This document shows, in pieces, positions 33,568-43,193 of a DNA stretch of 64,000 nt. How positions within the stretch are numbered: position 1 is the stretch's first letter; the number at the start of each line of letters is the position of its first letter. This DNA is from JBNGOQ01 sp050589645 (GTDB lineage Bacteria; Bacteroidota; Bacteroidia; Flavobacteriales; Flavobacteriaceae). A program made the position numbers and the translations under genes. A model generated the notes under the pieces. That model was given only the letters and a program-made list of their open reading frames with translations. It ran no database searches and was not told the origin of the DNA. Location of the stretch: assembly GCF_050589645.1 (NCBI RefSeq), contig NZ_JBNGOQ010000002.1, positions 248,001-312,000 of the forward strand, written 5' to 3'.

Positions 33568-36390
33568 ATGAGGGTACTTCTGATATCTTTTATCTGCGTT
33601 TTGATGGTCCAAGTTGCTTTTGGGCAGGACCTCACACCCAGATTTCGGCAACTTACCATGGAACATGGGCTGTCCCAGTCCTCCATTACCTGCGTCCTTA
33701 AGGATAGTCGTGGGTTTATGTGGTTTGGCACCGAAGATGGACTGAACCGATACGATGGTACCGATTTTACGGTTTACAGACCTGTACCCGGCGATCAGCG
33801 GAGTCTAAGCAACAGTTATATCAATACGCTTGTTGAAGACCAAGATGGTTTCCTATGGATAGGCACCAAAAACGGACTCAACCGCTATGATCCCGATCAG
33901 GACAACTTTATGACCTACCTTCAAGACATTGCTAATTCTGCAAGCTTGGACCGCAATTGCATCAATACGCTACAAAAGAGCCCGGACGGACAGCTTTGGG
34001 TAGGCACTTGGAACGGCCTCTATGCCTTTGAACCCGATACGGGTTTTACAAAGTATAATACGCCTGGAATTGACCTGGACTACAATGTAAAGGCTATAGC
34101 ACCTGATCCCGAGGGCAATCTTTGGGTCCTAACTACGCAAATGCTGGAAAAAATAGAGTGGAAGGCAGGTGCATTTGCCACGTCCTTGGTGCTACATCCC
34201 GTTAAAGACTATTTTAACAGTTCGCTCCTTTTGGATTCCTTGAATCTCTGGATCGGAAGTAGCAAGGGGGTTACAAGGTATAATTTGGATACCCGGGCTA
34301 CGACCACTTTTCCCTTTTACGATTCCCCGGAGCAGTATGATACCAAAAATATGGTATTATCTATTTGTGAAGGTGTAAAAGGAAACCTTTGGTTAGGTAC
34401 CGTAGGGGGAGGACTGGTGCATTTTAACAAAACTACACAGGAGTTTGGGGTGCTCCGGGCAGATGTCCAAAATAGGTTCGGGTTGGGGTCGGACTCTATC
34501 AAATCCTTGCTTTTGGACGACCAAGGTATCCTATGGGTGGGTACTTTTGGTGGCGGCATCAATATACATGACACAAAAGCACCAAGGTTTCAGCATTACT
34601 ATCATATCGCGGAGGACCCTAACAGTCTAAGTGAAAATTCAGTGCGGTCCATTTTTCAGGACAGCGATGGAGAAGTGTGGGTGGGGACCCATGACGGATT
34701 AAATCGCTTTGATACCCGCTTCAAACGGATAAAGGTTTACGATGGACCGGGATTAAAGACTTCTCAAACCCATACGATTCGGTCGCTCTGCCAGGATAGC
34801 CAAGGGGCTATTTGGGCGGGTACCTGGCTGAACGGACTGATACGTTTTGATAAGCAAACGGATACCTATAAGCGCTACCATATGCTGCCGGGAAGAACAG
34901 ATTCAATAAGGCAGGTTAGGGCTGTGAGAGCTGATAGCCAGGGGAATATTTGGTTTGATTCCCAACAGGGACTTTGGCGATTCAATCCAAAGACCCAAGC
35001 GTCCAAAAACTATCCACATCGGGAAGGGGACCCGGACAGCCCCACCACCAACGCAATCAATTACCTCTACTTTGACAAGGCCGAGAACTTATGGATCGGC
35101 ACTCAAAATGGACTCAATCGACTCGATCCCAATACAGGCAAAATCAAGCGCTACCTTCCCGATCCCTTAAATCCCGGATCCTTGAGCCACAAGTACGTTA
35201 CCAGTATCGTTCAGGACCAAAAGGGGGCTATATGGATAGGCACGTATGGCGGAGGTCTGGATGTCCTGGACCCCTCTACCGATACCTTTGATCATTACAA
35301 TACCGGCAATGGTCTCTTGAACGATGTGGTATACGGCGTGTTGGTGGATGAGCGTGGCTTTGTGTGGTTTAGCGGAAATACGGGGCTGGGACGGTTAGAC
35401 CCCAATACACAGAAAATCAGCTACTATAGGGAAAACCTTGCGGTGCAGGGAGATGAATTTAATGCAGGGGCATATTTCCATGGAAAGGCAGGTGCATTCT
35501 TCTTTGGAGGAATCAATGGATTTAACCTGTTTTACCCCAATACCATGAATCATTCAGATTCCTTGGGAGACCTCGTATTTACCGATTTTCGGATTTTAGA
35601 CCAAGACGCTCCAAGGTTTTGGCAGAGCCAGGTATCAGATACCGGTGCCATACAGTTAGATTATACCCAGAATAGTTTTTCCTTTAAGTTTTCGGAGTTG
35701 AACTACTCGGATTACGTAGACCACACCTATGAATATCGGCTCCAAGGCGCTGAGGTAGATTGGCAGCCCCTGGAAAGGAAACAACGGATCAGTTTTACCA
35801 ACCTGCCTCCCGGTTCATACACGTTATGGCTACGAATACAGAACAATCCGGCCAAGGATACCTCGGTGCAAATTTCTATTTCCGCACCTATTTGGCGCAG
35901 TGGTTGGGCATATACTTCCTATACCTTGCTGGCGCTTTTACTTGTGGTTCTTGTTTACCGAAAGGAAAAACGGATGCGATCCACGCGCCAACGGTTTGAG
36001 CAGAAAATACGCGATTTGGAAAATGATACCGCGGTCCCTAGCCTGCCACTAAAAAAAATAGGAATTACCTCAAGCGATCAACGACTTTTGGAGCAGGCCG
36101 TTGACATTGTGGAAAGGCATATGGAAAACCCCGATTTCAGTGTGGAAACTTTCGTACGGGAAATGTATATGAGTCGGACGCAACTCCATAGGAAACTAAA
36201 ATCCCTCACCGGTTTTTCCACCACCGAATTCATCCGTATGATACGCCTAAAACGAGCTGCCCAGATGCTAAAGGGCAAGGCCGGAACGGTAGCCGAAATT
36301 GCCTACAAGGTAGGTTTTGATAATGTGGGGTATTTTTCCAAATGTTTCAAGGAGACCTTTGGGGTACCACCTTCGCAATACAAGGGCTGA
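33568..36390 (+). CDS. Propeller-YYY-TM-AraC one-component regulator
   Basis: A 940-residue transmembrane regulator. A signal (about 1-19) is followed by periplasmic regulator-propeller repeats (about 22-690; blades such as GFMWFGTEDGLNRYD and GFLWIGTKNGLNRYD), a Y_Y_Y-type domain (about 700-765), one TM (about 770-792), a coiled linker, and an AraC HTH_18 (about 840-938; MSRTQLHRKLKSLTGFSTTEF, VGFDNVGYFSKCFKETFG). Unlike hybrid two-component systems it has no kinase or receiver. It may sense a glycan-like ligand and act on DNA directly; the target is unknown. Confidence 0.88.
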   Translation: MRVLLISFICVLMVQVAFGQDLTPRFRQLTMEHGLSQSSITCVLKDSRGFMWFGTEDGLNRYDGTDFTVYRPVPGDQRSLSNSYINTLVEDQDGFLWIGTKNGLNRYDPDQDNFMTYLQDIANSASLDRNCINTLQKSPDGQLWVGTWNGLYAFEPDTGFTKYNTPGIDLDYNVKAIAPDPEGNLWVLTTQMLEKIEWKAGAFATSLVLHPVKDYFNSSLLLDSLNLWIGSSKGVTRYNLDTRATTTFPFYDSPEQYDTKNMVLSICEGVKGNLWLGTVGGGLVHFNKTTQEFGVLRADVQNRFGLGSDSIKSLLLDDQGILWVGTFGGGINIHDTKAPRFQHYYHIAEDPNSLSENSVRSIFQDSDGEVWVGTHDGLNRFDTRFKRIKVYDGPGLKTSQTHTIRSLCQDSQGAIWAGTWLNGLIRFDKQTDTYKRYHMLPGRTDSIRQVRAVRADSQGNIWFDSQQGLWRFNPKTQASKNYPHREGDPDSPTTNAINYLYFDKAENLWIGTQNGLNRLDPNTGKIKRYLPDPLNPGSLSHKYVTSIVQDQKGAIWIGTYGGGLDVLDPSTDTFDHYNTGNGLLNDVVYGVLVDERGFVWFSGNTGLGRLDPNTQKISYYRENLAVQGDEFNAGAYFHGKAGAFFFGGINGFNLFYPNTMNHSDSLGDLVFTDFRILDQDAPRFWQSQVSDTGAIQLDYTQNSFSFKFSELNYSDYVDHTYEYRLQGAEVDWQPLERKQRISFTNLPPGSYTLWLRIQNNPAKDTSVQISISAPIWRSGWAYTSYTLLALLLVVLVYRKEKRMRSTRQRFEQKIRDLENDTAVPSLPLKKIGITSSDQRLLEQAVDIVERHMENPDFSVETFVREMYMSRTQLHRKLKSLTGFSTTEFIRMIRLKRAAQMLKGKAGTVAEIAYKVGFDNVGYFSKCFKETFGVPPSQYKG

Positions 36391-36449
36391 ATTCTTTCCG
36401 CTACACCCCCTTTGAAACATATCTGTATAAAATTGGAACATATCACTTC

Positions 36450-36478
36450 TTTGCTCCATAGCACAGACGATACATTTG
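36450..36478 (+). promoter_or_regulatory. Bacteroidota promoter (TTTG, 17 bp, TACATTTG)
   Basis: TTTG at 36450-36453 and TACATTTG at 36471-36478, separated by 17 bases, match the -33/-7 consensus. It would transcribe the 36652 gene with a leader of about 165 nt. The rest of the 261-base gap shows nothing notable. Confidence 0.5.
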
Positions 36479-36651
36479 TTATATCCCCATTTACCAGGTC
36501 TCGAATTCAGGAATTCTGAGGACTACGGCCATCGCTGTAGACCGCGGTACATACTTGGCCCTATTGCGGAAACGCATTGCTAATGTACCAGAAACCTACT
36601 TTCCCCGGTGTACCCCTTTGGTCCCTGATACTAATGTTAAACCCGCTATAA

Positions 36652-37170
36652 ATGAAGCAAATTATCTTCTTCCTTCCATTACTAATACTCACCAATATGG
36701 GCCTTGCCCAGGAAGGCTTACAGACATATCGAAGGGCCAAACTCTATTCAAAGGACTACCGGATCATCAAGGTCAACCGCCTATCAATTGACCAAGGACA
36801 GGCCGATTTTTTCAATGTGAAGACCAGGGCCCATGAAAAGATGAACTTAAATGACCTTACTCTTATCCGTGTACCCAAAGGCAGTCATGCCGTACCGGGC
36901 GGACTTATTGGTGCAGGGACCTTGGTACTTACTGCTTTTCTGATCGACATACAGCCCGATCCGCTGGGAATAGAGCGGGATCGAGGGGCAGAATTCTATG
37001 TTGGTTTTACTGCTGGAGGGGCTCTGGTGGGAGCGCTTGTAGGTTCTCTGTTCCCCAAATGGAAACCAATTTTTTCGGATGGGAAGTTCGTGGGGAAAAA
37101 ATTACCGCTGCGGTTAGGGCTAAGCTCCCAATACAATGGTTTAAACCTTAAAATAAAACTGGCAATATGA
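36652..37170 (+). CDS. Exported protein of unknown function (172 aa)
   Basis: A signal peptide (about 1-19, ending MGLAQ) is followed by a beta-rich segment (about 22-80) and Gly-rich hydrophobic stretches (PGGLIGAGTLVLTAFLI, about 83-99; FTAGGALVGALVGSLFP, about 118-134) that look like two membrane or outer-membrane-associated segments. No family is recognised. The stop overlaps the next start by 4 bp. Confidence 0.65.
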   Translation: MKQIIFFLPLLILTNMGLAQEGLQTYRRAKLYSKDYRIIKVNRLSIDQGQADFFNVKTRAHEKMNLNDLTLIRVPKGSHAVPGGLIGAGTLVLTAFLIDIQPDPLGIERDRGAEFYVGFTAGGALVGALVGSLFPKWKPIFSDGKFVGKKLPLRLGLSSQYNGLNLKIKLAI

Positions 37171-37745
37171 ACAATCCAAAACGAGGGCTTCTTTTGCTGT
37201 TTTGCCTTTTTTCCCTATATGCCACGGGTCAAAAATGTAAGACGTCCTCAAAAATGGCCCGAAAAGCGGCCAAACATCTCACGGAAGAAAAAATTATCAA
37301 AGCCACCAAGCTCCAGCCCATATTTTCAAAGTTTAGTCAGGCCGCAGGTGCTACCTTGATACAATCGGACAAGGGATTTTACCTGCGTTTGCAATTGGTG
37401 AGGGAACTGGGCAGGCGTATCCATATTATGAGCGATAACCCGCTGGTTTTTCAGCTTACAAACGAAGCTAGGGTTACCCTGTATCCGGATCGGGATCATC
37501 CCGGAAAGTTCAACCTACCGGCCACAACGGAGATCAACAGACCCTTTTACAGGGTAACCGAAGAGCAATTGAAGGAATTGGCCACCAGCCCCATTCAATA
37601 TGTGAAGGTTTATTTTACTTCGGATAAAGTGGCGGAGGACAAACGGGGAAAGGACGATCTGGGTATTTTTTTTGATTATGAAATTTTAAACGATAATTTC
37701 CAATCCAACCTCCTGGAGGCGGCAATATGTATGCTCCAAAAATGA
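37167..37745 (+). CDS. Exported protein of unknown function (192 aa)
   Basis: The signal peptide is about 1-21 (FCLFSLYATGQ). The mature part has a basic segment (KMARKAAKHL), then a beta-rich body with DRDHPGKFNLPATTEINRPFYRV. Cys23 follows the signal closely and could be a lipid anchor, but the lipobox is poor. Coupled to the gene before it and 37 bp from the gene after it. No function recognised. Confidence 0.62.
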   Translation: MNNPKRGLLLLFCLFSLYATGQKCKTSSKMARKAAKHLTEEKIIKATKLQPIFSKFSQAAGATLIQSDKGFYLRLQLVRELGRRIHIMSDNPLVFQLTNEARVTLYPDRDHPGKFNLPATTEINRPFYRVTEEQLKELATSPIQYVKVYFTSDKVAEDKRGKDDLGIFFDYEILNDNFQSNLLEAAICMLQK

Positions 37746-37781
37746 TTCAAGAACAGGAGTATAAACTAGGATAAACCCATC

Positions 37782-38930
37782 ATGAACAAACCGCTATATG
37801 CCATGCTGCTTGTGATTTCAGGGCTGATGTCCTATTGGGGCTTCAGACCAGAAATCTACATCTTTGATGTATTGGGGTTTGGGAATCCTAATCCAATCAC
37901 TATAGATAACCCATTCCTTCTTTGGGTCAAGAACCATTATGCCGACCTAGCTTGGTGCCTTGCAGTCTATCTAATGGCGGATTATCTGGCCACCTTAAGC
38001 TACCCCAGGGTGTACAGCTTAATCTTATGGAGTCTTCCGGTCGTGAGCGAGGGGTTGCAGGCCATGGGTATACTGTACGGAACCTTTGATTGGATAGATA
38101 TCTTCATCTATATTTTTTTGTTAATCCTTTATTCCATAAAAACCTTTTCCATGAAAAAGCTGAAATTACATTTTGTAGGCCTGGCAGTATGTGCCCTGGC
38201 CATTTTTGGACTCGTAGCCAGTAAAACCTCCAGACCCGCAGTGCGTACTCCTCCAGCGCCCAAAAAACCTGTGGTCTATACGCAGGCTACCTTTATACTA
38301 CAGCCCAAACGGGACGAGATCTTTACCAAACCCTCCCTGTCCAACATCCTGAAGACCACTGGAAACACATCCATTGTGTTAAGGGTTCCGGTCTCTGAGG
38401 AAGACAAGATCACAGAGGCTCAAAAACAGATCAACAATACCATTTACAGTACCATTGAGAAAGAACTGTTAAAGGCCGATTATGTGGTTCGGGACCGGGC
38501 CATGTTTGCCAAGGCCTTGGAAGGGGAGAACAGTTCTGCGGATTATGCAGGTATCCATAGAAGCACCAAGACCGACCTTATATTGGAATTGGTAACGTAC
38601 GGGGATATTAAGCACAATACCAATAAATATGTGGATGGGAATGGAAGCGAACAAGCAGCATCGGTCAATTTTTCCTTTACGGGGACCTCTGCAGAATTTA
38701 AACTGATCAGTGTAAAGGACAACGACCTGGTGGGGTCGTATACTTTTTATTATACCCCTTGTGTGGACGGTTGTCGGTATCGGATAAACGCTGCCGGTAC
38801 GTCCAACAAGTTGCATGCCATTAGCACCGATACCAAGGATACCCCCTACGAATATGTGGCGCCAGATGTGCTGGAAAACTTTTTCAAGGAATGCTCCATC
38901 CGGTTGATCAAGGAATTAAAAACCAAATAA
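37782..38930 (+). CDS. VanZ-like membrane domain fused to a CsgG-like periplasmic domain
   Basis: A 382-residue protein. Residues 1-125 have four hydrophobic helices and the VanZ-like segment VSEGLQAMGILYGTFDWIDI (about 87-106). A further hydrophobic helix (about 128-147) precedes a soluble domain (about 165-382) with SIVLRVPVSEEDK, IEKELLKADYVVRDRAMFAKAL and TKTDLILELVTYGD. These resemble the CsgG/LpoB-like fold, where such segments form the first strand, helix and 'RD' strand. The fusion is unusual; function unknown. Confidence 0.6.
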   Translation: MNKPLYAMLLVISGLMSYWGFRPEIYIFDVLGFGNPNPITIDNPFLLWVKNHYADLAWCLAVYLMADYLATLSYPRVYSLILWSLPVVSEGLQAMGILYGTFDWIDIFIYIFLLILYSIKTFSMKKLKLHFVGLAVCALAIFGLVASKTSRPAVRTPPAPKKPVVYTQATFILQPKRDEIFTKPSLSNILKTTGNTSIVLRVPVSEEDKITEAQKQINNTIYSTIEKELLKADYVVRDRAMFAKALEGENSSADYAGIHRSTKTDLILELVTYGDIKHNTNKYVDGNGSEQAASVNFSFTGTSAEFKLISVKDNDLVGSYTFYYTPCVDGCRYRINAAGTSNKLHAISTDTKDTPYEYVAPDVLENFFKECSIRLIKELKTK

Positions 38931-39068
38931 ATCCAGGCCAAAGAAAATTTAAGGGCATCGACAATGCCTTTTACCGGAACACATCCACCCGTGAATTCCA
39001 TGACAAGGGTCATTTCAAAAACCCCCAGTTCGGAATATCTTGTGCCCAAACTTTTATATAACCAAAGT

Positions 39069-39245
39069 ATGTCGATCAAGAAAAAAGATAGCGGGGGCGT
39101 AGCCATTGGAGGTATGCTCATTGCCGGGGTCGGAGTGGGACTTGCCTTTGTACAGCACTCCCCAATGTTGTTTGTGGCGGCCCTGCTTAGCGGTCTGGGC
39201 CTGGGATTGGTAATTGCTGCAATCTTTGCGCACAGAAGTAACTGA
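39069..39245 (+). CDS. Small two-helix membrane protein (58 aa)
   Basis: MSIKKKDSGG is followed by two hydrophobic Gly-rich stretches (VAIGGMLIAGVGVGLAFV and LFVAALLSGLGLGLVIAAIFA). I chose the ATG at 39069; the frame is open upstream to 38964, but that part lacks a signal and looks non-coding. Function unknown. Confidence 0.55.
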   Translation: MSIKKKDSGGVAIGGMLIAGVGVGLAFVQHSPMLFVAALLSGLGLGLVIAAIFAHRSN

Positions 39246-39310
39246 CGTTCCTATGTTGCCCTTGTCCAAATTCCTAAGTGGCGTGTGCCCAAGCTAAAGG
39301 CCAACAGCGT

Positions 39311-39430
39311 TTAGCCTTTGGAATGGATACCAAATGTAGATCTGTAGCGATAGTAGCGATTCATGCACCAGCCGTTTTCCTGGCTGTAATACAAGCTGCG
39401 TTTCGCATAATTCATGTTTAGTGTTTTCAT
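39311..39430 (-). CDS. Candidate 39-residue small peptide
   Basis: On the minus strand an ATG at 39428-39430 opens a 39-residue peptide (MKTLNMNYAKRSLYYSQENG…) that is basic and Tyr-rich (seven Tyr in total) with one Cys and a GIHSKG end. It lies in the gap between the 39069 gene and the membrane HTH regulator. No clear promoter or ribosome site is present. It may be a small secreted or structural peptide, or chance. Confidence 0.3.
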   Translation of the reverse strand: MKTLNMNYAKRSLYYSQENGWCMNRYYRYRSTFGIHSKG

Positions 39431-39514
39431 GACGATTTATGTCTTAGTCCTTAACTAATAGACGTTTGCGAAGGGATTTTGTTACAGCCTACGCCGCTCG
39501 AAACTGCCTTACGC

Positions 39515-40831
39515 CTAATTTACGGTTTCCGGTTCCCTTGCTTTGTGCGGTTCAAAATCTTCCGAAAAACGGAGCGTTTGCGTATGGTCCCATAGCCGAA
39601 CATCATCGATCATCCCAAGCCCGTTAAAAAAGTAGCTTATTTCCTTTATGGCCCCGATAGGTTCGGTGTAGGTCGATGTAAAGATGGGTTTCCCGTTCAG
39701 CACAAAGTTCACCTTTTGGTCCACGACAGTAAGCTGCACCTCTTGCCATTGATACATTTCCGTCCCGAACATGGTAAGATCCTGGTATTTGCCAGGATGT
39801 TGCACTTCGCCCAGGCGTGTGTACAGTTCACTTTCACAACCTTTAAGTCCGAACATGATCCAATAGTAACCCGTTTCTCCCTGTACATGGAGGTTTATGT
39901 TGGGACAGGGAACGGCATCCAGAGGGTCCATCTTAAATAGGGTACTATAGCTAAAATTATCACCGTCCATACCAAAATCCCTCACTAGATAAAAAGCCAG
40001 TTGAAAGGCTTGGGAGGGATCAATATGACCTGCCCGAAGTACGTCTTCATCAATGCCCATATGAGGGGCATCCGACCAGTACTTACGGTCAAAGGCCCGT
40101 ATCGTGGACATGGGTTGCCGTGCAGCCATAAACCAATCGTAATGTGTAATATGGATGGGTATTTCCTTGATGACCACGGTATCGGCCAGGAGTCGCGCCG
40201 TATAATAGCCTGGTACGTAGTAAATATCGGTTTGCTCCGTATTGCCCTTATAGATTTCCACCCTTCGGCTCTCATCCCAACTTTGCTGAAGAAAAAACCG
40301 ATCGGCCGTCACGGATTCCACATTGTAATGAAAAACAACGGTATTGGGAATTATTCCTTCCACGGATTTTTTATAGGAGAAGGTCACAGCCTCCCTTTCA
40401 GCAGGGGATAGGGTAGGGGTTTTGTCCAATGCCAAGGAAAGGAGGACGCCCAGGCCAAACAGCAGACCTAGAATAACCACAATATAGATCAGCGGATTAC
40501 GCTTCCCTTTCTTTTCACCTACTAAGGCGGGATCTGTCCAAGGCGTTCTGGACAGCCATTTTTTCTTTAAGCTTAGCCAGTCCATTTGATAGGCCAATTG
40601 GGCAAGTACATCCAAGGTGGAGATATGGGGCAGTCGGTGATATTCGTTTCGCCATATCCGTTTGATGGTGGAAAGACTTAGGGGTACCCCGGTCTGGTCC
40701 TCGATGTAAAAAACCAAAAACTCATAGTCTTTCTGCACCCAATCGGTCTTGCCCTCAAGGCCGGAAGCCTTAACGATCCGCCGCTTGATACTTTTCAACA
40801 ATTCCCGGTCTATGGTCGCCAAAGTGTTCAT
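39515..40831 (-). CDS. Membrane HTH regulator with periplasmic LamG/ConA-like domain
   Basis: A 438-residue protein. The cytoplasmic N-terminus (about 1-100) has an HTH-like helical segment (VPLSLSTIKRIWRNEY, ISTLDVLAQLAYQMDW). One TM (about 116-137) is followed by a periplasmic part ending in a ConA/LamG-like sandwich (about 240-438; QLAFYLVRDFGMDG, GETGYYWIMFGLKG, WQEVQLTVVDQKVNFVLNG, IDDVRLWD). This is a one-pass sensor that may bind sugars or other polymers. It diverges from a secreted protein with a similar fold (120-bp gap). Details inferred from sequence look. Confidence 0.68.
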   Translation of the reverse strand: MNTLATIDRELLKSIKRRIVKASGLEGKTDWVQKDYEFLVFYIEDQTGVPLSLSTIKRIWRNEYHRLPHISTLDVLAQLAYQMDWLSLKKKWLSRTPWTDPALVGEKKGKRNPLIYIVVILGLLFGLGVLLSLALDKTPTLSPAEREAVTFSYKKSVEGIIPNTVVFHYNVESVTADRFFLQQSWDESRRVEIYKGNTEQTDIYYVPGYYTARLLADTVVIKEIPIHITHYDWFMAARQPMSTIRAFDRKYWSDAPHMGIDEDVLRAGHIDPSQAFQLAFYLVRDFGMDGDNFSYSTLFKMDPLDAVPCPNINLHVQGETGYYWIMFGLKGCESELYTRLGEVQHPGKYQDLTMFGTEMYQWQEVQLTVVDQKVNFVLNGKPIFTSTYTEPIGAIKEISYFFNGLGMIDDVRLWDHTQTLRFSEDFEPHKAREPETVN

Positions 40832-40951
40832 TTACAGCCGTGTATAGTATTGATCGAAAAAAGGTCCTAAAATAAGTGTAAAACGAAAACAGGCCTTCCT
40901 ACACTTCCTTTAGTTTAGGATAAAAATAAACGATTTTAAAACCTCTTGTAC

Positions 40952-42061
40952 ATGAAAATTCCAAAAACAGTACTTACCTTATTTTCCCTGGGGTACACAC
41001 TTTGCGCTCTGGGACAGCAAAACCTATTTGAGCAGGATAAATGTACCATTCTATCAGAAGACAACCAACCCACAGCCTATATCGATACCATTTTTAAGGG
41101 TAAACAAAGCTTAAAACTGGACAGTAAAAAACAGTCCATTGCTTTGACAAAAGCGGTAGAAGCCAAAAATTTTAGGGTAGAGATGGATATTGCCGGGGCG
41201 GTCATGTCCGGTCTAGGATTTCATGTGGCCAACGAGCACAACTATCAGTTTATCTATTTTAGGCCCGGTTTGGGAGGAACCCGGGAGGCCATACAATATA
41301 TCCCAATCTACAACGGTGCTCTAAGTTGGGTGTTTTATAATTATCCCACCTATGAGAAGGAGGCCGATATTGAATCCTTGGAATGGTTCCATGCTGCCTT
41401 TGAAGTTCAGGGAAACCGCTTAAAGGTCTTTGTGAACAATAGCAAGGAACCACAAATGGAGGTAAGGTTGTTGGACAAAGAACTAAACGGCGAGCATTTT
41501 CTATTGCGTAGTATGTTCGGCCCCTCTTACTTTGCCAATGTCACTTTCAAAGCCCTACCGGAGGTAGCACCCAAGGTCGCCAAGCCGCTCTCGGCATCTT
41601 TTTTGCGTGAATGGGAGATTTCCGTCCAATTTCCCAGGGATACCACATCCAGTCATTTGGCTGCAACAGTAGACCCGAACATCATGTCCGGTCCGTGGAA
41701 AAAGGTGTATGAACCCGATGATGCCTTTGTGAATCTATCCCGTTATTTTGAATACCCGACAGGGGTAGCGGTTGCCAAAACGCAGCTTATGGCGGAAAGT
41801 GCCCAGACAAAAATCCTGCATTTCGATTTTGTAGGCAAGGTACGTATCCTTTTAAATGGTGAAGAGGTATTTAGTTATGGGAAGATCAAGTTTGAGCGCA
41901 TGTTCGATGGTATGTTCCGGACGACCCTCGACCTAAAAAAGGGAAGCAATGAACTACTGTTCATAGCGGATGGGGATGCTGCTTTTTTCGGGGAAGGCTT
42001 TAAGACCATGGGCCGTCTGCAGCATACCAACTGGGGTTTTATAGCACGGCTCCAAGACTAA
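40952..42061 (+). CDS. Secreted LamG-like protein, divergent from the membrane HTH regulator
   Basis: A 369-residue exported protein (signal about 1-20, ending LCALGQ). Residues 25-200 form a LamG/DUF1080-like sandwich (GKQSLKLDSKKQSIAL, MSGLGFHVANEHNYQFIYFRPG, LKVFVNNSKEPQM). A second beta-rich domain follows to the end (ILLNGEEVFSYGKIKF, NELLFIADGD). No active-site motif is seen, so binding is more likely than catalysis. The start is the ATG at 40952. Its stop overlaps the next start (TAATG). Confidence 0.7.
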   Translation: MKIPKTVLTLFSLGYTLCALGQQNLFEQDKCTILSEDNQPTAYIDTIFKGKQSLKLDSKKQSIALTKAVEAKNFRVEMDIAGAVMSGLGFHVANEHNYQFIYFRPGLGGTREAIQYIPIYNGALSWVFYNYPTYEKEADIESLEWFHAAFEVQGNRLKVFVNNSKEPQMEVRLLDKELNGEHFLLRSMFGPSYFANVTFKALPEVAPKVAKPLSASFLREWEISVQFPRDTTSSHLAATVDPNIMSGPWKKVYEPDDAFVNLSRYFEYPTGVAVAKTQLMAESAQTKILHFDFVGKVRILLNGEEVFSYGKIKFERMFDGMFRTTLDLKKGSNELLFIADGDAAFFGEGFKTMGRLQHTNWGFIARLQD

Positions 42062-43116
42062 TGAAAATTCCTGTAACACGGACCAAAAGACATCACCTTT
42101 ACAACAACATGGAAATGATCCAAAAAATGAAAACCTCCACGACCCTTGCACTTCCGCTTTTGATTATTGGTTTGTTGCTCGGGTGCGGACCCCAGAGGGA
42201 TGTGGAAGAAAGCGTTGAGAACAGCCACCTGAAAATGAAAGATTGGTTTCTTTCCGCAGGAGATTGGGAGACCGATCCACAATTATACGTTCGTGAGTTC
42301 GGTGCTGGTAAGGATACCATTATCGTGCTTCATGGCGGGTGGGGAGCCGAACACAGTGGTCTTGTGACCGCCGTCAAGGATTTGGGGAAGGATTTTCATT
42401 TTTTCTTTTATGAACAACGGGGTTCCTTGCGATCGCCCTTTCCGGACTCCCTTATCACCTTTGATCACCATATTGAAGATCTGGAACTTTTACGGAAGGA
42501 ATTGAAATTAGACCAAATGACGCTCGCGGGGCATTCCATGGGAGGGGTATTGGCCAGTGCCTATGCGCACCGGTATCCGGAACACATCAAGAAACTGGTA
42601 CTGCTGGCTCCGGCCCGGCTCAGGGAACCCTTACCAGAAACGGACAAAGAACTTCAACACCAAGAATACTTGGCTTCCGTGGCCTACCGCAACCGACCTG
42701 AAACCGAAGAAGAATTGGACAAATATGGATTGAACCGGAAATCGCCACCCCTGAGTTCCAAGGAAGAAACCATGAAGTATCGTATCAATATGGGGAAACT
42801 TATGCTTTCGGATATTTCAAAATGGCCGCAAATGACAGGTGGGAGGGCTTTGTACAAGGCCCATGTTTACGGACTTACAGAGAAGAGCTATCCACCGGAT
42901 GGCTGGGACTTCATTGCCGAATTTCGAAAAAGGGATTACCCCGTGGTCATTATCTCCGGCAACCATGATTGGTTGGCCTTCGGAAATCTGTTGAATAAAA
43001 AATGGACCTCAGATATCCCACATATGGTCTTCCACGAAATAGACAATGCGGGGCACCTTCTTTGGATCGATCAAGCCGACGAATTGACGCGGGCATTGCG
43101 TCAGCATTTAAAATAA
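42061..43116 (+). CDS. Alpha/beta hydrolase lipoprotein (prolyl iminopeptidase-like)
   Basis: Up to 351 residues. The outer start (ATG at 42061) shares the upstream stop (TAATG), but the best signal begins at a Met 22 codons later (42127), with lipobox LLIIGLLLGC. The hydrolase core shows VLHGGWGAEHSG (oxyanion region), the nucleophile elbow GHSMGG, an acid in ISGNHDWLAF and a His in DNAGHLLWID. The family includes prolyl aminopeptidases and lactonases; the substrate is unknown. Co-transcribed with the LamG-like protein. Confidence 0.78.
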   Translation: MKIPVTRTKRHHLYNNMEMIQKMKTSTTLALPLLIIGLLLGCGPQRDVEESVENSHLKMKDWFLSAGDWETDPQLYVREFGAGKDTIIVLHGGWGAEHSGLVTAVKDLGKDFHFFFYEQRGSLRSPFPDSLITFDHHIEDLELLRKELKLDQMTLAGHSMGGVLASAYAHRYPEHIKKLVLLAPARLREPLPETDKELQHQEYLASVAYRNRPETEEELDKYGLNRKSPPLSSKEETMKYRINMGKLMLSDISKWPQMTGGRALYKAHVYGLTEKSYPPDGWDFIAEFRKRDYPVVIISGNHDWLAFGNLLNKKWTSDIPHMVFHEIDNAGHLLWIDQADELTRALRQHLK

Positions 43117-43193
43117 AATACGATAAGATCGGTTTTTTTGTGACATTTTCCAACTTGTGGCTACTAATAGAATAACCACAAAATAAAAGGAAT

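Noticed and set aside
38964..39068. N-terminal extension of the small membrane protein at 39069
   Set aside because: The added segment is polar and proline-rich without a signal, while the ATG at 39069 gives a normal small membrane protein.
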